From: Bdellovibrionaceae bacterium UBA6776
Lineage (GTDB): Bacteria; Bdellovibrionota; Bdellovibrionia; Bdellovibrionales; UBA1609
DNA length: 26,153 bases
Direction: 5' to 3'
Assembly (NCBI GenBank): GCA_002453155.1
Contig: DKGG01000065.1
Span: forward strand, 5,360-31,512
Shown: positions 7,562 through 15,142 of the stretch, piece by piece
How the letters are laid out: each line of letters begins with the position of its first letter
How positions within the stretch are numbered: the first letter of the stretch is position 1
Made by a program: the position numbers and the translations under genes
Notes under the pieces: generated by a model
What the model saw: only the letters and a program-made list of their open reading frames with translations
Databases searched by the model: none
Told to the model about the DNA's origin: nothing

Positions 7562-8591
7562 AACATTCTGGAGTTTTGCGAACTCATTTCTTCTTCAGTG
7601 GCAACAGGCGGGCTCGCGACTGTTCTATTGGAACTTGATCTCAACGCTTTTTTTGGTATTTGCCTGGAGCGCATTTTCATTCGGCACGCGAACAAGTTTT
7701 CAAAAATCCCTCTCTTTTATCTTTCGTAAAAGATATTGGTGGAATCGGTCCACCCTCAAGGACTATTGGTTTTTTACGACGAATTTTTTTCTGAAAGTGG
7801 TGCTGTTTCTTCCCGTTTTGGATTTCAGCTACCACATTGCTAGAGGGGTTTCTGGGAAGCTTGTGGATTGGAATCAAAGTTTTCTAGGATTGGAAGCTTC
7901 CTTTTTCGCCGTGGCGCTCTTTACATTGGGAAGTTTTGTTTGGGATGATTTTTTACGGTTTGTTCATCACCTTTTGATGCATAAAGTACCTTTTCTTTGG
8001 CGACTTCATCAGGTCCATCATTCGGCCAAAATTTTGACTCCGCTGACTCTGTATCGGGCCCATCCTTTGGAAGTGGCGATGGCAACCTTAAGAAATTCGT
8101 TGTCCATTGGGATTTCTGCGGGAATGTTTGTTTTCTTTTTCGAGTCGTCTTTGAATTTGTGGACGCTGGCGGGAGTCAATGCCTTCGGATTTGTGTTTAA
8201 TTTCTTGGGTGCAAATCTGCGCCACTCCCACATTCCACTGGGTTTTGGGTCTTTGATCGAAAAGATTTTTATTTCCCCCAAGCAACACCAAATCCATCAC
8301 TCGGCAAATCCGGAGCATTGGGATCGAAACTATGGTGTAAGTTTGGCCCTTTGGGATGGGATATTCGGCAGTCTTGTTCTTTCAAAAAACACCGGAAAAT
8401 TGAAGTTCGGATTGGGATCTGTGCAGAACAGATCCCTGTTGAAGGAATATGGCTTGGATCTTAAGAGCTGCAAGACAGTGTGGAAGAGCCAGGTTGGTCC
8501 TCGGCCCAATCGGGTCTTTTCTGACTCAAAAGATCATATTCCGTGGGCTCCTCATAAGGATTCTGAATCTTTTCAAACAGTTTCTCCATAA
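7551..8591 (+). CDS. Membrane fatty acid hydroxylase / sterol desaturase family protein
   Basis: This encodes 346 residues. ATG 7551 is chosen because the longer frame from 7449 lies inside the receptor gene and would add 34 residues of antiphase coding. Several hydrophobic segments (about 25-48, 75-95, 112-130, 185-220) surround the di-iron histidine boxes: H140-LLM-H144, H153-QV-HH157, R-H225-SH and H246-QI-HH250, followed by NYGVSLALWDGIFGS, typical of the family. These enzymes use O2 and a non-haem di-iron centre to hydroxylate or desaturate lipids in the inner membrane. It is the last gene of the iron operon and needs iron itself. A hydrophilic tail of about 70 residues after the catalytic domain is encoded in the 131-bp stretch that overlaps selO on the other strand. 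The substrate is unknown. Confidence 0.88.
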   Translation: MNFETFWSFANSFLLQWQQAGSRLFYWNLISTLFLVFAWSAFSFGTRTSFQKSLSFIFRKRYWWNRSTLKDYWFFTTNFFLKVVLFLPVLDFSYHIARGVSGKLVDWNQSFLGLEASFFAVALFTLGSFVWDDFLRFVHHLLMHKVPFLWRLHQVHHSAKILTPLTLYRAHPLEVAMATLRNSLSIGISAGMFVFFFESSLNLWTLAGVNAFGFVFNFLGANLRHSHIPLGFGSLIEKIFISPKQHQIHHSANPEHWDRNYGVSLALWDGIFGSLVLSKNTGKLKFGLGSVQNRSLLKEYGLDLKSCKTVWKSQVGPRPNRVFSDSKDHIPWAPHKDSESFQTVSP

Positions 8592-10014
8592 GAGAAGAGT
8601 CTTCTTTTTCCTCATACAGTTTATAAGCCTCGAACAGTTGAAAATTTCTTGGAACAATTGCGGGATTTGCCGCTTTCATATTTTCCAACTGGTGATCTTT
8701 CTGAATGTTTTGAGCGGCAAGCAGATCGCTGTACTTCTTGGCCCAAGCAAAAAGGCTTTCCTTTTCTTTCACATTTAAATTTTTATAAGAGATTGAAAAG
8801 ACGCTCTCAAAAGAACTTGATGGTTTCATGAGCGCGCGAAAAAATAAAGTGTAGTCCAGTTCCAAAGACTTCATCAATTGGTCCAATTCGGTGATAAAGT
8901 CTTTGTGTTCCTCGGGATTAAGATCTTTCAAGCCAAGCTTTCGAGCCATGTTTTTAAAATATTTTTCTGTGAATGTTTCTCGAAAGATCCTTAAGCCCTC
9001 TTCCAATTGAGAGGGCGTCAAGCCAATCACCGTTAAACTTTCTCCAAGACGCTGCAAGTTCCAATGGGCAATTGGGGCTTGAGCGGCAAAGCAGTAACGT
9101 CTTCCCGGCAGATCGGTGGTGTTTGGTGTCCACAGGGGATCATAGGATTCGAGCCACCCGTAGGGACCGTAGTCGATGGTTTGTCCTAAGATGGACATGT
9201 TGTCGGTATTCATCACTCCATGGACAAAACCCACTCGAAGCCATTCTGCAATCATATGGGCTGTGCGCGAGCAGACCTCTTGAAAGAACAAGGGCAAAAG
9301 GTCCACCTTGCCCGACAGATGGGAATAGTGACGATCCACCACCCAGGACATCAGTTTGTGAAGCAAAGCCTTTTCCTGTTGGGCAGCCAAGATTTCAAAA
9401 TTTCCAAACCGCACAAAACTTTCTGCCACCCGAGAAGTGATGGCTCCCAATTCGGCGCGCACATTTCCATCGTAAAACATATCTCTAGAAACAGACTCTC
9501 CGGTATCCACTAAGGAGAGTGCGCGAGTGGTCGGAACTCCCAGGTGGTGCATGGCTTCGGAGGCGATAAATTCTCTGAAGGAAGATCGTAAAACGGCGCG
9601 GCCGTCCGCACCTCGGGAGTAGGCAGTTCTTCCAGCTCCTTTCAGTTGAATTTCCCAGAGCTTATTTTGTGGGTCGGTGATCTCGCCCAAGTTGATGGCG
9701 CGACCATCTCCCAATTGACCTGCCCAATTACCAAATTGATGTCCTCCGTAGCAGGCCGCATAAGGAGTGCTGGACTCGGGAATTTGATTGCCACTTAAAA
9801 TTTCAGCATCACTGTGGGTCGGAGGCGTGGAAAGGCCAAGCCTCTTCGAAAGGTCATTGGACCAAAGAAGAATCTTGGGTTGTTTTACCGGTTGTGGATT
9901 CACAGTGCTGAAGAGCACCTTTGGCGTCGAGCGAGGAGTGGCGTCGTTTGTGAATTCTCCGGGAAATTGGCTGGTAAATGAATTTGAAAAAGTAACGTCG
10001 GAAAGGGATTTCAT
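8461..10014 (-). CDS. selO: SelO/YdiU protein adenylyltransferase (AMPylase)
   Basis: This encodes 517 residues, slightly longer than the roughly 480-490 usual for bacterial SelO. The family transfers AMP from ATP to Ser/Thr/Tyr of proteins through an inverted-ATP pseudokinase fold and is linked to redox stress. Landmarks: YGGHQFGNWAGQLGDGRAI (89-107), LKGAGRTAYSRGADGRAVLR (124-143) with Lys125, FREFIASEAMHHLG (146-159), HGVMNTDNMSI (265-275) with catalytic Asn/Asp residues, DYGPYG (281-286), and the conserved C-terminal end SCSS, where selenoprotein SelO has Sec. That ending confirms the true stop at 8461, so the 131-bp tail-to-tail overlap with the hydroxylase gene is real. The start codon has only GGAG directly abutting it. 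Confidence 0.95.
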   Translation of the reverse strand: MKSLSDVTFSNSFTSQFPGEFTNDATPRSTPKVLFSTVNPQPVKQPKILLWSNDLSKRLGLSTPPTHSDAEILSGNQIPESSTPYAACYGGHQFGNWAGQLGDGRAINLGEITDPQNKLWEIQLKGAGRTAYSRGADGRAVLRSSFREFIASEAMHHLGVPTTRALSLVDTGESVSRDMFYDGNVRAELGAITSRVAESFVRFGNFEILAAQQEKALLHKLMSWVVDRHYSHLSGKVDLLPLFFQEVCSRTAHMIAEWLRVGFVHGVMNTDNMSILGQTIDYGPYGWLESYDPLWTPNTTDLPGRRYCFAAQAPIAHWNLQRLGESLTVIGLTPSQLEEGLRIFRETFTEKYFKNMARKLGLKDLNPEEHKDFITELDQLMKSLELDYTLFFRALMKPSSSFESVFSISYKNLNVKEKESLFAWAKKYSDLLAAQNIQKDHQLENMKAANPAIVPRNFQLFEAYKLYEEKEDSSLMEKLFEKIQNPYEEPTEYDLLSQKRPDWAEDQPGSSTLSCSS

Positions 10015-10025
10015 CTCCGACGTTA
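9993..10025. promoter_or_regulatory. Perfect 10-bp inverted repeat spanning the selO start codon
   Basis: TAACGTCGGA (9993-10002) and TCCGACGTTA (10016-10025) are perfect reverse complements separated by 13 nt. The selO ATG (10012-10014, minus) lies in the loop, and one arm overlaps the putative -10 box. It could act as an operator at the promoter or as an mRNA hairpin presenting or hiding the start codon. Confidence 0.55.
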
Positions 10026-10051
10026 TACTTTAAAATAAGCAGAAGGGCCAA
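10022..10051 (-). promoter_or_regulatory. selO promoter, apparently giving a leaderless mRNA
   Basis: On the minus strand TTGGCC (10046-10051), an 18-nt spacer and TATAAC (10022-10027, 5/6) form a good sigma-70-type promoter. A start 6-8 nt downstream falls at or next to the A of the selO ATG at 10014. This would explain the missing ribosome binding site. Confidence 0.5.
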
Positions 10052-10063
10052 CATGGAATCCTC

Positions 10064-10741
10064 TTATTGGCTTGCGAGTCCACGATCGGACAAATTCTTC
10101 ATAACCACACGGTATTCGGCCGTCATAAAGGCATTGTAAGACAAAGACTTCTTGCGAGCCTGTTCGATCATTCTTTTGGCGGCCACCCAACGGTGTTCGT
10201 TGATCAAAGTGTTCACATAGGCCCGTGTCACCGAAACATGGAAAACGTCCGTCTTTCCATTCAGAAGGATCGAAAATTCCTTTCGAGCCTCTCTGTTTTT
10301 TTCGAGTTTTGCATAGGCTTTGCCCAGTTCAAAGTGGGCTCGGGGTTCTTCGCCGCCTTGATCGATGTAGGCTCTTAAGGACTCAGCCCCCTCTTCGATA
10401 TGATTCATGCGCAATTCCAAAAGTCCCAACTCATAGCGAGCTTTGAGATCTTCAGGATGAGTCTGCAAATAAGCCCTCGAGTTTTGAATGCTGCAATCAT
10501 ATTTCTTTCGATCAAAACAAATGGCAGACATGCGAAGAAAATCTTCTCCGTCGGCAGCCCCCGTCATAATCCGTGCTTGAAGGGGAATCACTTCAAAAGC
10601 GTATTTGTCCCATTGGGTGATTTGGAGAAAAGAAACAATCAACAAGGTCGCCAGTGCGAGCATGATTCGCGATTGCTTTTTGTCTTTTTGTTTCTCGGAT
10701 TCTTGCGAACCCAAATACATGGATATTGGATCTGTTGCCAT
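10064..10741 (-). CDS. Membrane-anchored TPR protein
   Basis: This encodes 225 residues. A charged N-terminus (about 1-25) precedes one transmembrane helix (about 26-43), with the rest predicted periplasmic. The region of about 65-170 contains TPR-type helix pairs: a repeat around LRMSAICFDRKKYDCSIQNS, then ARYELGLLELRMNHIEEGAESL and AHFELGKAYAKLEKNREARKEF, with the expected Ala/Gly/Leu spacing. TPR domains bind proteins, so a scaffold role at the inner membrane is plausible. The partner is unknown. The start follows a G-rich site (GGGGGCG). Its stop lies only 13 bp upstream of the selO -35 box, so the two genes probably have separate promoters. Confidence 0.82.
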   Translation of the reverse strand: MATDPISMYLGSQESEKQKDKKQSRIMLALATLLIVSFLQITQWDKYAFEVIPLQARIMTGAADGEDFLRMSAICFDRKKYDCSIQNSRAYLQTHPEDLKARYELGLLELRMNHIEEGAESLRAYIDQGGEEPRAHFELGKAYAKLEKNREARKEFSILLNGKTDVFHVSVTRAYVNTLINEHRWVAAKRMIEQARKKSLSYNAFMTAEYRVVMKNLSDRGLASQ

Positions 10742-10916
10742 TGACGCCCCCGCATTTTTTTTTCGATTTCGTCTTTATATCTAGCAGGTTTGGTGCCAAA
10801 TGAACTCTCAGCAAAGGGCTCTAAACCTTTGAAAATTGATCAAATTTTAACATGGTCAAAAGTCTAGGCACTCTTTTGCAGAAAGGCTTTCAAAGGAAAT
10901 TTTCAAAATGAGACAA

Positions 10917-11441
10917 TCAATCGCACCAATTTTCAGGAACAATCAATCGAGTCACTTCTGCAGTTTGAACGCCCAAGGCGGTCTTTCCCTGTTTTAAGAC
11001 AAAGCGCTTTTTCATCAATGATTTGGTGGAAACCACACGAATGATTCCGTAGCCATCGGAGTCGGTCCGTGAAGATCCACGGTAATCGCCAATGACCCAT
11101 TCCAAGTTTTTACGAAGAGCTCTTAAATCCAACTCGGTCACCGCCGTTTGAGTGGTACCAATGGAGTTTCGGCATTGAACGCGAAAGTGAATCAAAGTAA
11201 AAAAGCGGGTGCCGCAGGCTTGGTTTTCTCGAAGGGGTTTTGGCAGGGAGCAAGAATTAAAGGTGCGTTCCATAGAGCCCAAGTCCCCCATCTCCATTCC
11301 CAAATTGTCTTGAAGTTCTTCCAGCGAAATGCCTTCAATTCCTTCTTGAGTGGCTTCGGGCCCCTTAGGAGCGGTGGTACAACGACTGAGCAATGTCACT
11401 CCAAAGATTAAGACAATAAGACTTCCCCATTTGCGCATCAT
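10917..11441 (-). CDS. Predicted lipoprotein with four mature cysteines, unknown function
   Basis: This encodes 174 residues. Two adjacent Met codons are possible starts, and AAGGAG lies six bases before the first. The N-terminus has a lipoprotein signal with lipobox LLSRC (Cys21 lipidated). The mature chain has an acidic linker (PEATQEGIEGISLEELQDN), then a compact domain with Cys in NSCSL, QACGT, VQCRN and a final ENWCD, suggesting two disulfides in the periplasm. I recognise no family. It is followed (downstream on the minus strand) by a 175-bp AT-rich spacer before the TPR gene, in which I see no convincing terminator. Confidence 0.75.
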   Translation of the reverse strand: MMRKWGSLIVLIFGVTLLSRCTTAPKGPEATQEGIEGISLEELQDNLGMEMGDLGSMERTFNSCSLPKPLRENQACGTRFFTLIHFRVQCRNSIGTTQTAVTELDLRALRKNLEWVIGDYRGSSRTDSDGYGIIRVVSTKSLMKKRFVLKQGKTALGVQTAEVTRLIVPENWCD

Positions 11442-11499
11442 AAACCACTCCTTTGTTGCTTGACCATGTTCCCATAGGAATGAGTTTTCAAAAAGGCTC

Positions 11500-12426
11500 T
11501 TAATGGAAACAGGTCTTTCGTATCAAATTTGGGTCTGAGCGCGAAGACTCATAGGTCCAAATCACACTGTTTCCATCTGAAGAATAGGTGACGGCTTCAG
11601 TTTGCGATCCTTTTCCTGTGCTGACCTTAACGGCATTTTCCAAATCCGTGATTTTGTCTGGAGACAAGGAATCTAAAAAGTCTTTGAGGTTCAACTCCAA
11701 AGAAAAGAAATACCCCAAAAGAAACAATCGTTTCCCATTGGGTGAAACGGCAGCATCTGTCACAGTTAAAGGGCTTAAAAATGAAGACCATTTAAAAGTG
11801 CCTACTTTTTCAAGAACGTCCTGTGAAGAAGACTGCAGGCGCTTCAAAGAAATGCGGTAAACCCGAGTGGGGTCCGAAGACAGCAAACCAAACTCTTTTG
11901 AAAAAATATAAAGGTAGCCATCCGGAGCGACGATGATGGCCTCGGCATCTTTTCCTCCGTCGGGATATTTTAAAATTTTGTGAAACAGGGGAGTGACTTG
12001 GGATCCGTACGATTCTTTTTCAACGATCCCGGCAATGCGAATGATTTTTCGACGGGCTTGATTGTCCCCAATGTCGGCAACATATATGCAGTTTTTGGAA
12101 CCACAAGGTCCGTAACCCATGGCCTCCATGTCCCAACCTTTAAAGCCTTTGATCTGAACCTTTTCAAAGTTCCCTGAAATTTGGTCGAAAGAGTAAAAGT
12201 TGGCGCCGTCTCCAGAATCATTGACCAGGTACAGTCGGTCTGCAAACTTTTTAGAAGACCTCATTCCGCTGACTTCGGGAAAGTGTTCTGCAGGCAAACT
12301 TTGAAAAGCCTCATTGGCGCTCCAACTTTCACAGGGTTCCACCAAGCTGTCTCCAAGGGAAGTCACAGAAGTGGTGAGTAAGATTCCAAAAATCAGTTTG
12401 CTTAAAAATTGACCGGTTCGATTCAT
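11500..12426 (-). CDS. Secreted beta-propeller-like protein
   Basis: This encodes 308 residues. Start 12426 is chosen because it follows GAGGAAAGAGGG and yields a signal peptide (MNRTGQFLSKLIFGILLTTSVTS). An upstream in-frame start at 12558 would put 44 hydrophilic residues in front. The mature protein shows blade-like repeats: a strand with EVSGMRSS...LYLVNDSGD, then GWDMEAMGYGPCG...IYVADIGDN, then GGKDAEAIIVAPDGYLYIFSKE, then TVTDAAVSPNGKRLFLLGY and QTEAVTYSSDGNSVIWTYE. The repeated D-x-E-A and DGxxLY/IY patterns are typical of propeller folds that bind ligands or metals. Enzymatic activity cannot be inferred. It is divergent from the glutaminase-like gene. Confidence 0.8.
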   Translation of the reverse strand: MNRTGQFLSKLIFGILLTTSVTSLGDSLVEPCESWSANEAFQSLPAEHFPEVSGMRSSKKFADRLYLVNDSGDGANFYSFDQISGNFEKVQIKGFKGWDMEAMGYGPCGSKNCIYVADIGDNQARRKIIRIAGIVEKESYGSQVTPLFHKILKYPDGGKDAEAIIVAPDGYLYIFSKEFGLLSSDPTRVYRISLKRLQSSSQDVLEKVGTFKWSSFLSPLTVTDAAVSPNGKRLFLLGYFFSLELNLKDFLDSLSPDKITDLENAVKVSTGKGSQTEAVTYSSDGNSVIWTYESSRSDPNLIRKTCFH

Positions 12427-12465
12427 CCCTCTTTCCTCTCCCTGTGAGATCCCCTCCTTAAAATC

Positions 12466-12480
12466 CGACCCGCTGGGTCG
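12466..12480. promoter_or_regulatory. Short inverted repeat CGACCC-GCT-GGGTCG between divergent genes
   Basis: A 6-bp perfect inverted repeat with a 3-nt centre sits in the 117-bp gap between the beta-propeller gene (minus) and the glutaminase-like gene (plus). It could be an operator for one or both genes or a small hairpin in the minus-strand leader. It is short enough that chance is possible. Confidence 0.25.
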
Positions 12481-12507
12481 AAAAGAAGGACCTCCTGGTT
12501 TTAACAC

Positions 12508-12535
12508 TTGTCTGTGAATGGGCTTCATATATCTT
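12508..12535 (+). promoter_or_regulatory. Candidate promoter for the glutaminase-like gene
   Basis: TTGTCT (12508-12513), a 16-nt spacer and TATCTT (12530-12535, 4/6) predict transcription starting close to 12542, two bases before the ATG at 12544. No ribosome binding site precedes that ATG, so a near-leaderless transcript is possible. The promoter match is only moderate. Confidence 0.3.
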
Positions 12536-12543
12536 CTGTGCCC

Positions 12544-13374
12544 ATGAAATATCTTCATACTTTGATCCTTATTTTCCTGTCCGTTTTTGCGTTCAACCTC
12601 TCTGCGACTTCTGTGTTTTTATCTGGAGAGTCTATCAGCGCCGTGCGGGCTCCGGGCACCTCCTACAGAAGTTATTTGGCGCCCAGTTTACAAAAGGCCG
12701 AAGATGATTCCGTGGTGGTCCGAGCAGAGGTCTTTTCGGAAAAAGAGCTTTTGGATGTTCTCTCCAAAATGGACTTTGAGGAAAAGAAGGATCAGGAACT
12801 TTTGGACGCCTACCAGTGGGTTCGAGATTTTCGATTTTTTCAAACCGAGCAGCAGCCTTATTTTCTTCGTCGAATCAGTTGGCAGTATCCGGATGATGGG
12901 TGCTTTACCCGCGCCGAAATGGCCATCAATCAACTTTTCGATCACGGTTTTCAAGGCCTAAAAAAGATCTTTGTGTTTGGGGATTTGGAAGCCTTTTCCG
13001 GAAATGCTCCCACCGGTGTTGTGACCTGGTGGTTTCACGTGGCACCTTTGGTAAAGTCTGAGGGAAAGTACTACGTTTTGGATCCCGCCATTTCGCCATC
13101 GAAAATTCTCAGTCTTCAAGCATGGCTTCAATCCATGAAGCAAGACTTTGGTACGGCGGAGATCGCAGTTTGTGATTCGCACACTTACGGCCCCCAATCC
13201 AGCTGTGGCCACCCAAAACCTTTGACCGCGGGAACTTTAAACTCTCATCAAGAGAGCTTTCTGTTAAAAGAGTGGTTTCGTGCCGAAGATTTGGGGCGGG
13301 ATCCGTTTGTGGTTCTGGGAGAGCAGCCCCCTTGGGGAGCGGTTTCTTTTCGACAGGAATACAACAAAAGGTAA
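12544..13374 (+). CDS. Predicted secreted protein-glutaminase-like deamidase (Cys-His-Asp triad)
   Basis: This encodes 276 residues. Start 12544 gives a standard signal peptide (MKYLHTLILIFLSVFAFNLSATS). An in-frame TTG at 12508 would add 12 non-signal residues. The motifs DDGCFTRAEMA (Cys120), TWWFHVAPLV (His165) and YYVLDPAI (Asp180) match in order, spacing and local sequence the Cys-His-Asp triad of bacterial protein-glutaminases, which deamidate glutamine side chains in proteins and share the transglutaminase/papain-like fold. Extra cysteines at 210 and 221 may form a disulfide. The substrate could be host, prey or self envelope proteins. Other papain-like amidases with the same triad order cannot be excluded. 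Confidence 0.68.
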   Translation: MKYLHTLILIFLSVFAFNLSATSVFLSGESISAVRAPGTSYRSYLAPSLQKAEDDSVVVRAEVFSEKELLDVLSKMDFEEKKDQELLDAYQWVRDFRFFQTEQQPYFLRRISWQYPDDGCFTRAEMAINQLFDHGFQGLKKIFVFGDLEAFSGNAPTGVVTWWFHVAPLVKSEGKYYVLDPAISPSKILSLQAWLQSMKQDFGTAEIAVCDSHTYGPQSSCGHPKPLTAGTLNSHQESFLLKEWFRAEDLGRDPFVVLGEQPPWGAVSFRQEYNKR

Positions 13375-13438
13375 ACACAACTCTGACAAACTCTTTTTGG
13401 TCCCTTTGTTAGCCTAAGTGCAGATAAAGGGGGTGAAC

Positions 13439-14260
13439 ATGCTACTTTCCTCTGGAAACACAGCGATCAAATGGATCAAGACAAAAACGCTTTTGCAAAA
13501 GTTGAGATCTTTTCAGCCGAACCTTTCGATCTTTTTTGAAACCGAAGACTTTATTGTTAAAACGGCGCGTACACCCAATGAGCTTTTGGAAGTTTTAGAG
13601 CTTCGCCACGAAATTTTTGTTCGCGAGTGGCAGGGCAGACAACTTCCCTTTGGTGTGGACGTGGACAAATATGATTTTGAAGCCGACCACCTGATCATTT
13701 GGAGCAAATCTCAAAATCGGGCCGTGGGAACTTACCGATTGCTTTGCAGTCGATTCACCAACCGCTTTTATTCTCAATCTGAATTTCAATTGCACGAGTT
13801 TCTTCGTTGGGGTTTTACCAAGCTTGAAATGGGTCGTGCCTGCGTTCATCCGGACTTTAGAGATGGCAACACCATTGATCTTTTGTGGAAAGGACTTTCC
13901 CGTTACATCGATTTGGCGGGTGTTCGCTTTTTGTTTGGATGTTCCAGCGTGCGCATTGAAGATCAAAGAACCTCTGAAGCTTTGATGAAGTCTTTCTTTG
14001 AAAAAGGACAATGGAGCGATGACTTTCACATTCGTCCCACAAAAAAATACAGCTACAATGACTTTTCAATGGAATCAGCCTTTGCACTGAGTCCCACGGA
14101 ATCCCGAAAATTGGTTCCACCTCTTCTTCGAAGTTACATGTCTGCCGGAGCAAAAGTTTACGGGCATCCCGCTTACGATCGATCCTTCAGTTGCATCGAC
14201 GTGCTCACCATATTAGATATGAAGCAATTGAATCCGCGATTTCGTCAGCGATTCTTCTAA
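13439..14260 (+). CDS. olsB: OlsB-like ornithine N-acyltransferase (GNAT fold)
   Basis: This encodes 273 residues. Start 13439 follows AAGGGGGTGA by two bases. A GTG at 13418 is less likely because that binding site would lie inside the gene. The family transfers a 3-hydroxyacyl chain from acyl-carrier protein to the alpha-amino group of ornithine, giving lyso-ornithine lipid. Landmarks: LRHEIFVREWQG (55-66), YDFEADHLI (78-86), VGTYRLL (96-102) and KLEMGRACVHPDFRDG (128-143), the typical OlsB/autoinducer-synthase-like acyltransferase pattern. The next gene, 9 bp downstream, encodes an OlsA/PlsC acyltransferase, the second step of the same pathway, which supports the call. Other N-acyl amino acid synthases of this family remain possible. 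Confidence 0.78.
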   Translation: MLLSSGNTAIKWIKTKTLLQKLRSFQPNLSIFFETEDFIVKTARTPNELLEVLELRHEIFVREWQGRQLPFGVDVDKYDFEADHLIIWSKSQNRAVGTYRLLCSRFTNRFYSQSEFQLHEFLRWGFTKLEMGRACVHPDFRDGNTIDLLWKGLSRYIDLAGVRFLFGCSSVRIEDQRTSEALMKSFFEKGQWSDDFHIRPTKKYSYNDFSMESAFALSPTESRKLVPPLLRSYMSAGAKVYGHPAYDRSFSCIDVLTILDMKQLNPRFRQRFF

Positions 14261-14269
14261 GGAGTTTGC

Positions 14270-15052
14270 TTGTCTCTGCAGGCCTTTCTTAAAATCTCGG
14301 TGATTTTCTTTTTGATCTTTGTGTTTTTGGTCATCAGTGGATTGATGCGGCTTTTTTATTTTGATCATTACAAATTGCAAAAAGCTCGCACGCGCTGGCA
14401 GTCCCGATTGTGTCGGTTGGGACTTAAGGTTTTGAACGTCAAAGTGGAAAGTCGTCATAAGGACAAGGGCGATGATGTGGCTCGATTGATGGTGGGAAAT
14501 CATATGTCCTATTTGGACGTTTTGATTTTGTCCGCCCTTTACCCAACAAGTTTTGTCACCTCCCAAGAAATTCGCGAAACTCCAGGTCTTGGGTTTCTCT
14601 GCGAATGGGCAGGATGTCTTTTTGTGGAAAGACGAAACCGCGAAAATTTAAGCAAAGAAGTTTCGGACATCACTCAGGCTCTTCAAGCGGGACAAACGGT
14701 GACCATCTTTCCCGAAGCCACCAGCACCAATGGAGTGGAAATTTTGCGTTTTCGCACCCCCTTGTTTCAAGCGTCTGTGGATGCAGGCGTTCAAGTTCAG
14801 TCTTTTTGTTTGAACTATGTGGAAATCGATGGAAAGCCTTTTTCCGAACGCAACCGGGACTTTGTGTGCTGGTACGGGGATATGGACTTTCTTCCTCACC
14901 TGTGGAGTTTGTGCCGACGAACCCAAGTTTTGGCGGAAGTTTCCTTTTTGAACCCCATTTCTCCTTTGAATTGCTCCGATAAAAAAATCTTGGCTGAAAC
15001 CACTCAAGCCCAGGTGACCGAACGTTTTCGCGGGGTTATGCAAACAATCTGA
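14270..15052 (+). CDS. olsA: OlsA/PlsC-type 1-acyl acyltransferase
   Basis: This encodes 260 residues starting at TTG 14270. An AAGGAG site that overlaps the preceding stop lies five bases upstream. The N-terminus carries one strong membrane helix (about 8-30). The acyltransferase motifs are N77-H78-MSYL-D83 (HxxxxD catalytic dyad), FVERRNRE (118-125) and FPEATSTNG (147-155, the equivalent of FPEGTRS). Such enzymes add the second acyl chain to lysophosphatidic acid (PlsC) or to lyso-ornithine lipid (OlsA). Adjacency to the OlsB-like gene favours OlsA; the sequence alone does not separate the two. Confidence 0.8.
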   Translation: MSLQAFLKISVIFFLIFVFLVISGLMRLFYFDHYKLQKARTRWQSRLCRLGLKVLNVKVESRHKDKGDDVARLMVGNHMSYLDVLILSALYPTSFVTSQEIRETPGLGFLCEWAGCLFVERRNRENLSKEVSDITQALQAGQTVTIFPEATSTNGVEILRFRTPLFQASVDAGVQVQSFCLNYVEIDGKPFSERNRDFVCWYGDMDFLPHLWSLCRRTQVLAEVSFLNPISPLNCSDKKILAETTQAQVTERFRGVMQTI

Positions 15053-15072
15053 GCCTTCCTTGACCTCTGCGG

Positions 15073-15100
15073 TTGACCGTTTCCATCCAAGTGATATGAC
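15073..15100 (+). promoter_or_regulatory. Candidate promoter for the small exported protein gene
   Basis: TTGACC (15073-15078), a 16-nt spacer and TATGAC (15095-15100, 4/6) predict a start near 15107. This leaves a roughly 36-nt leader before the ATG at 15143. Confidence 0.4.
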
Positions 15101-15142
15101 TGGGGCCACAAATTTTGCGTTCCAAGCGCAAAGGGAGGTCCC

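Noticed and set aside
10789..10800. TTTGG-TG-CCAAA inverted repeat upstream of the TPR gene
   Set aside because: Five-base arms are too short to be distinguished from chance and no promoter with good spacing aligns with it.
12427..12558. Longer N-terminus for the beta-propeller protein
   Set aside because: It adds hydrophilic residues before the signal peptide and overlaps the divergent promoter region and the start of the glutaminase-like gene.
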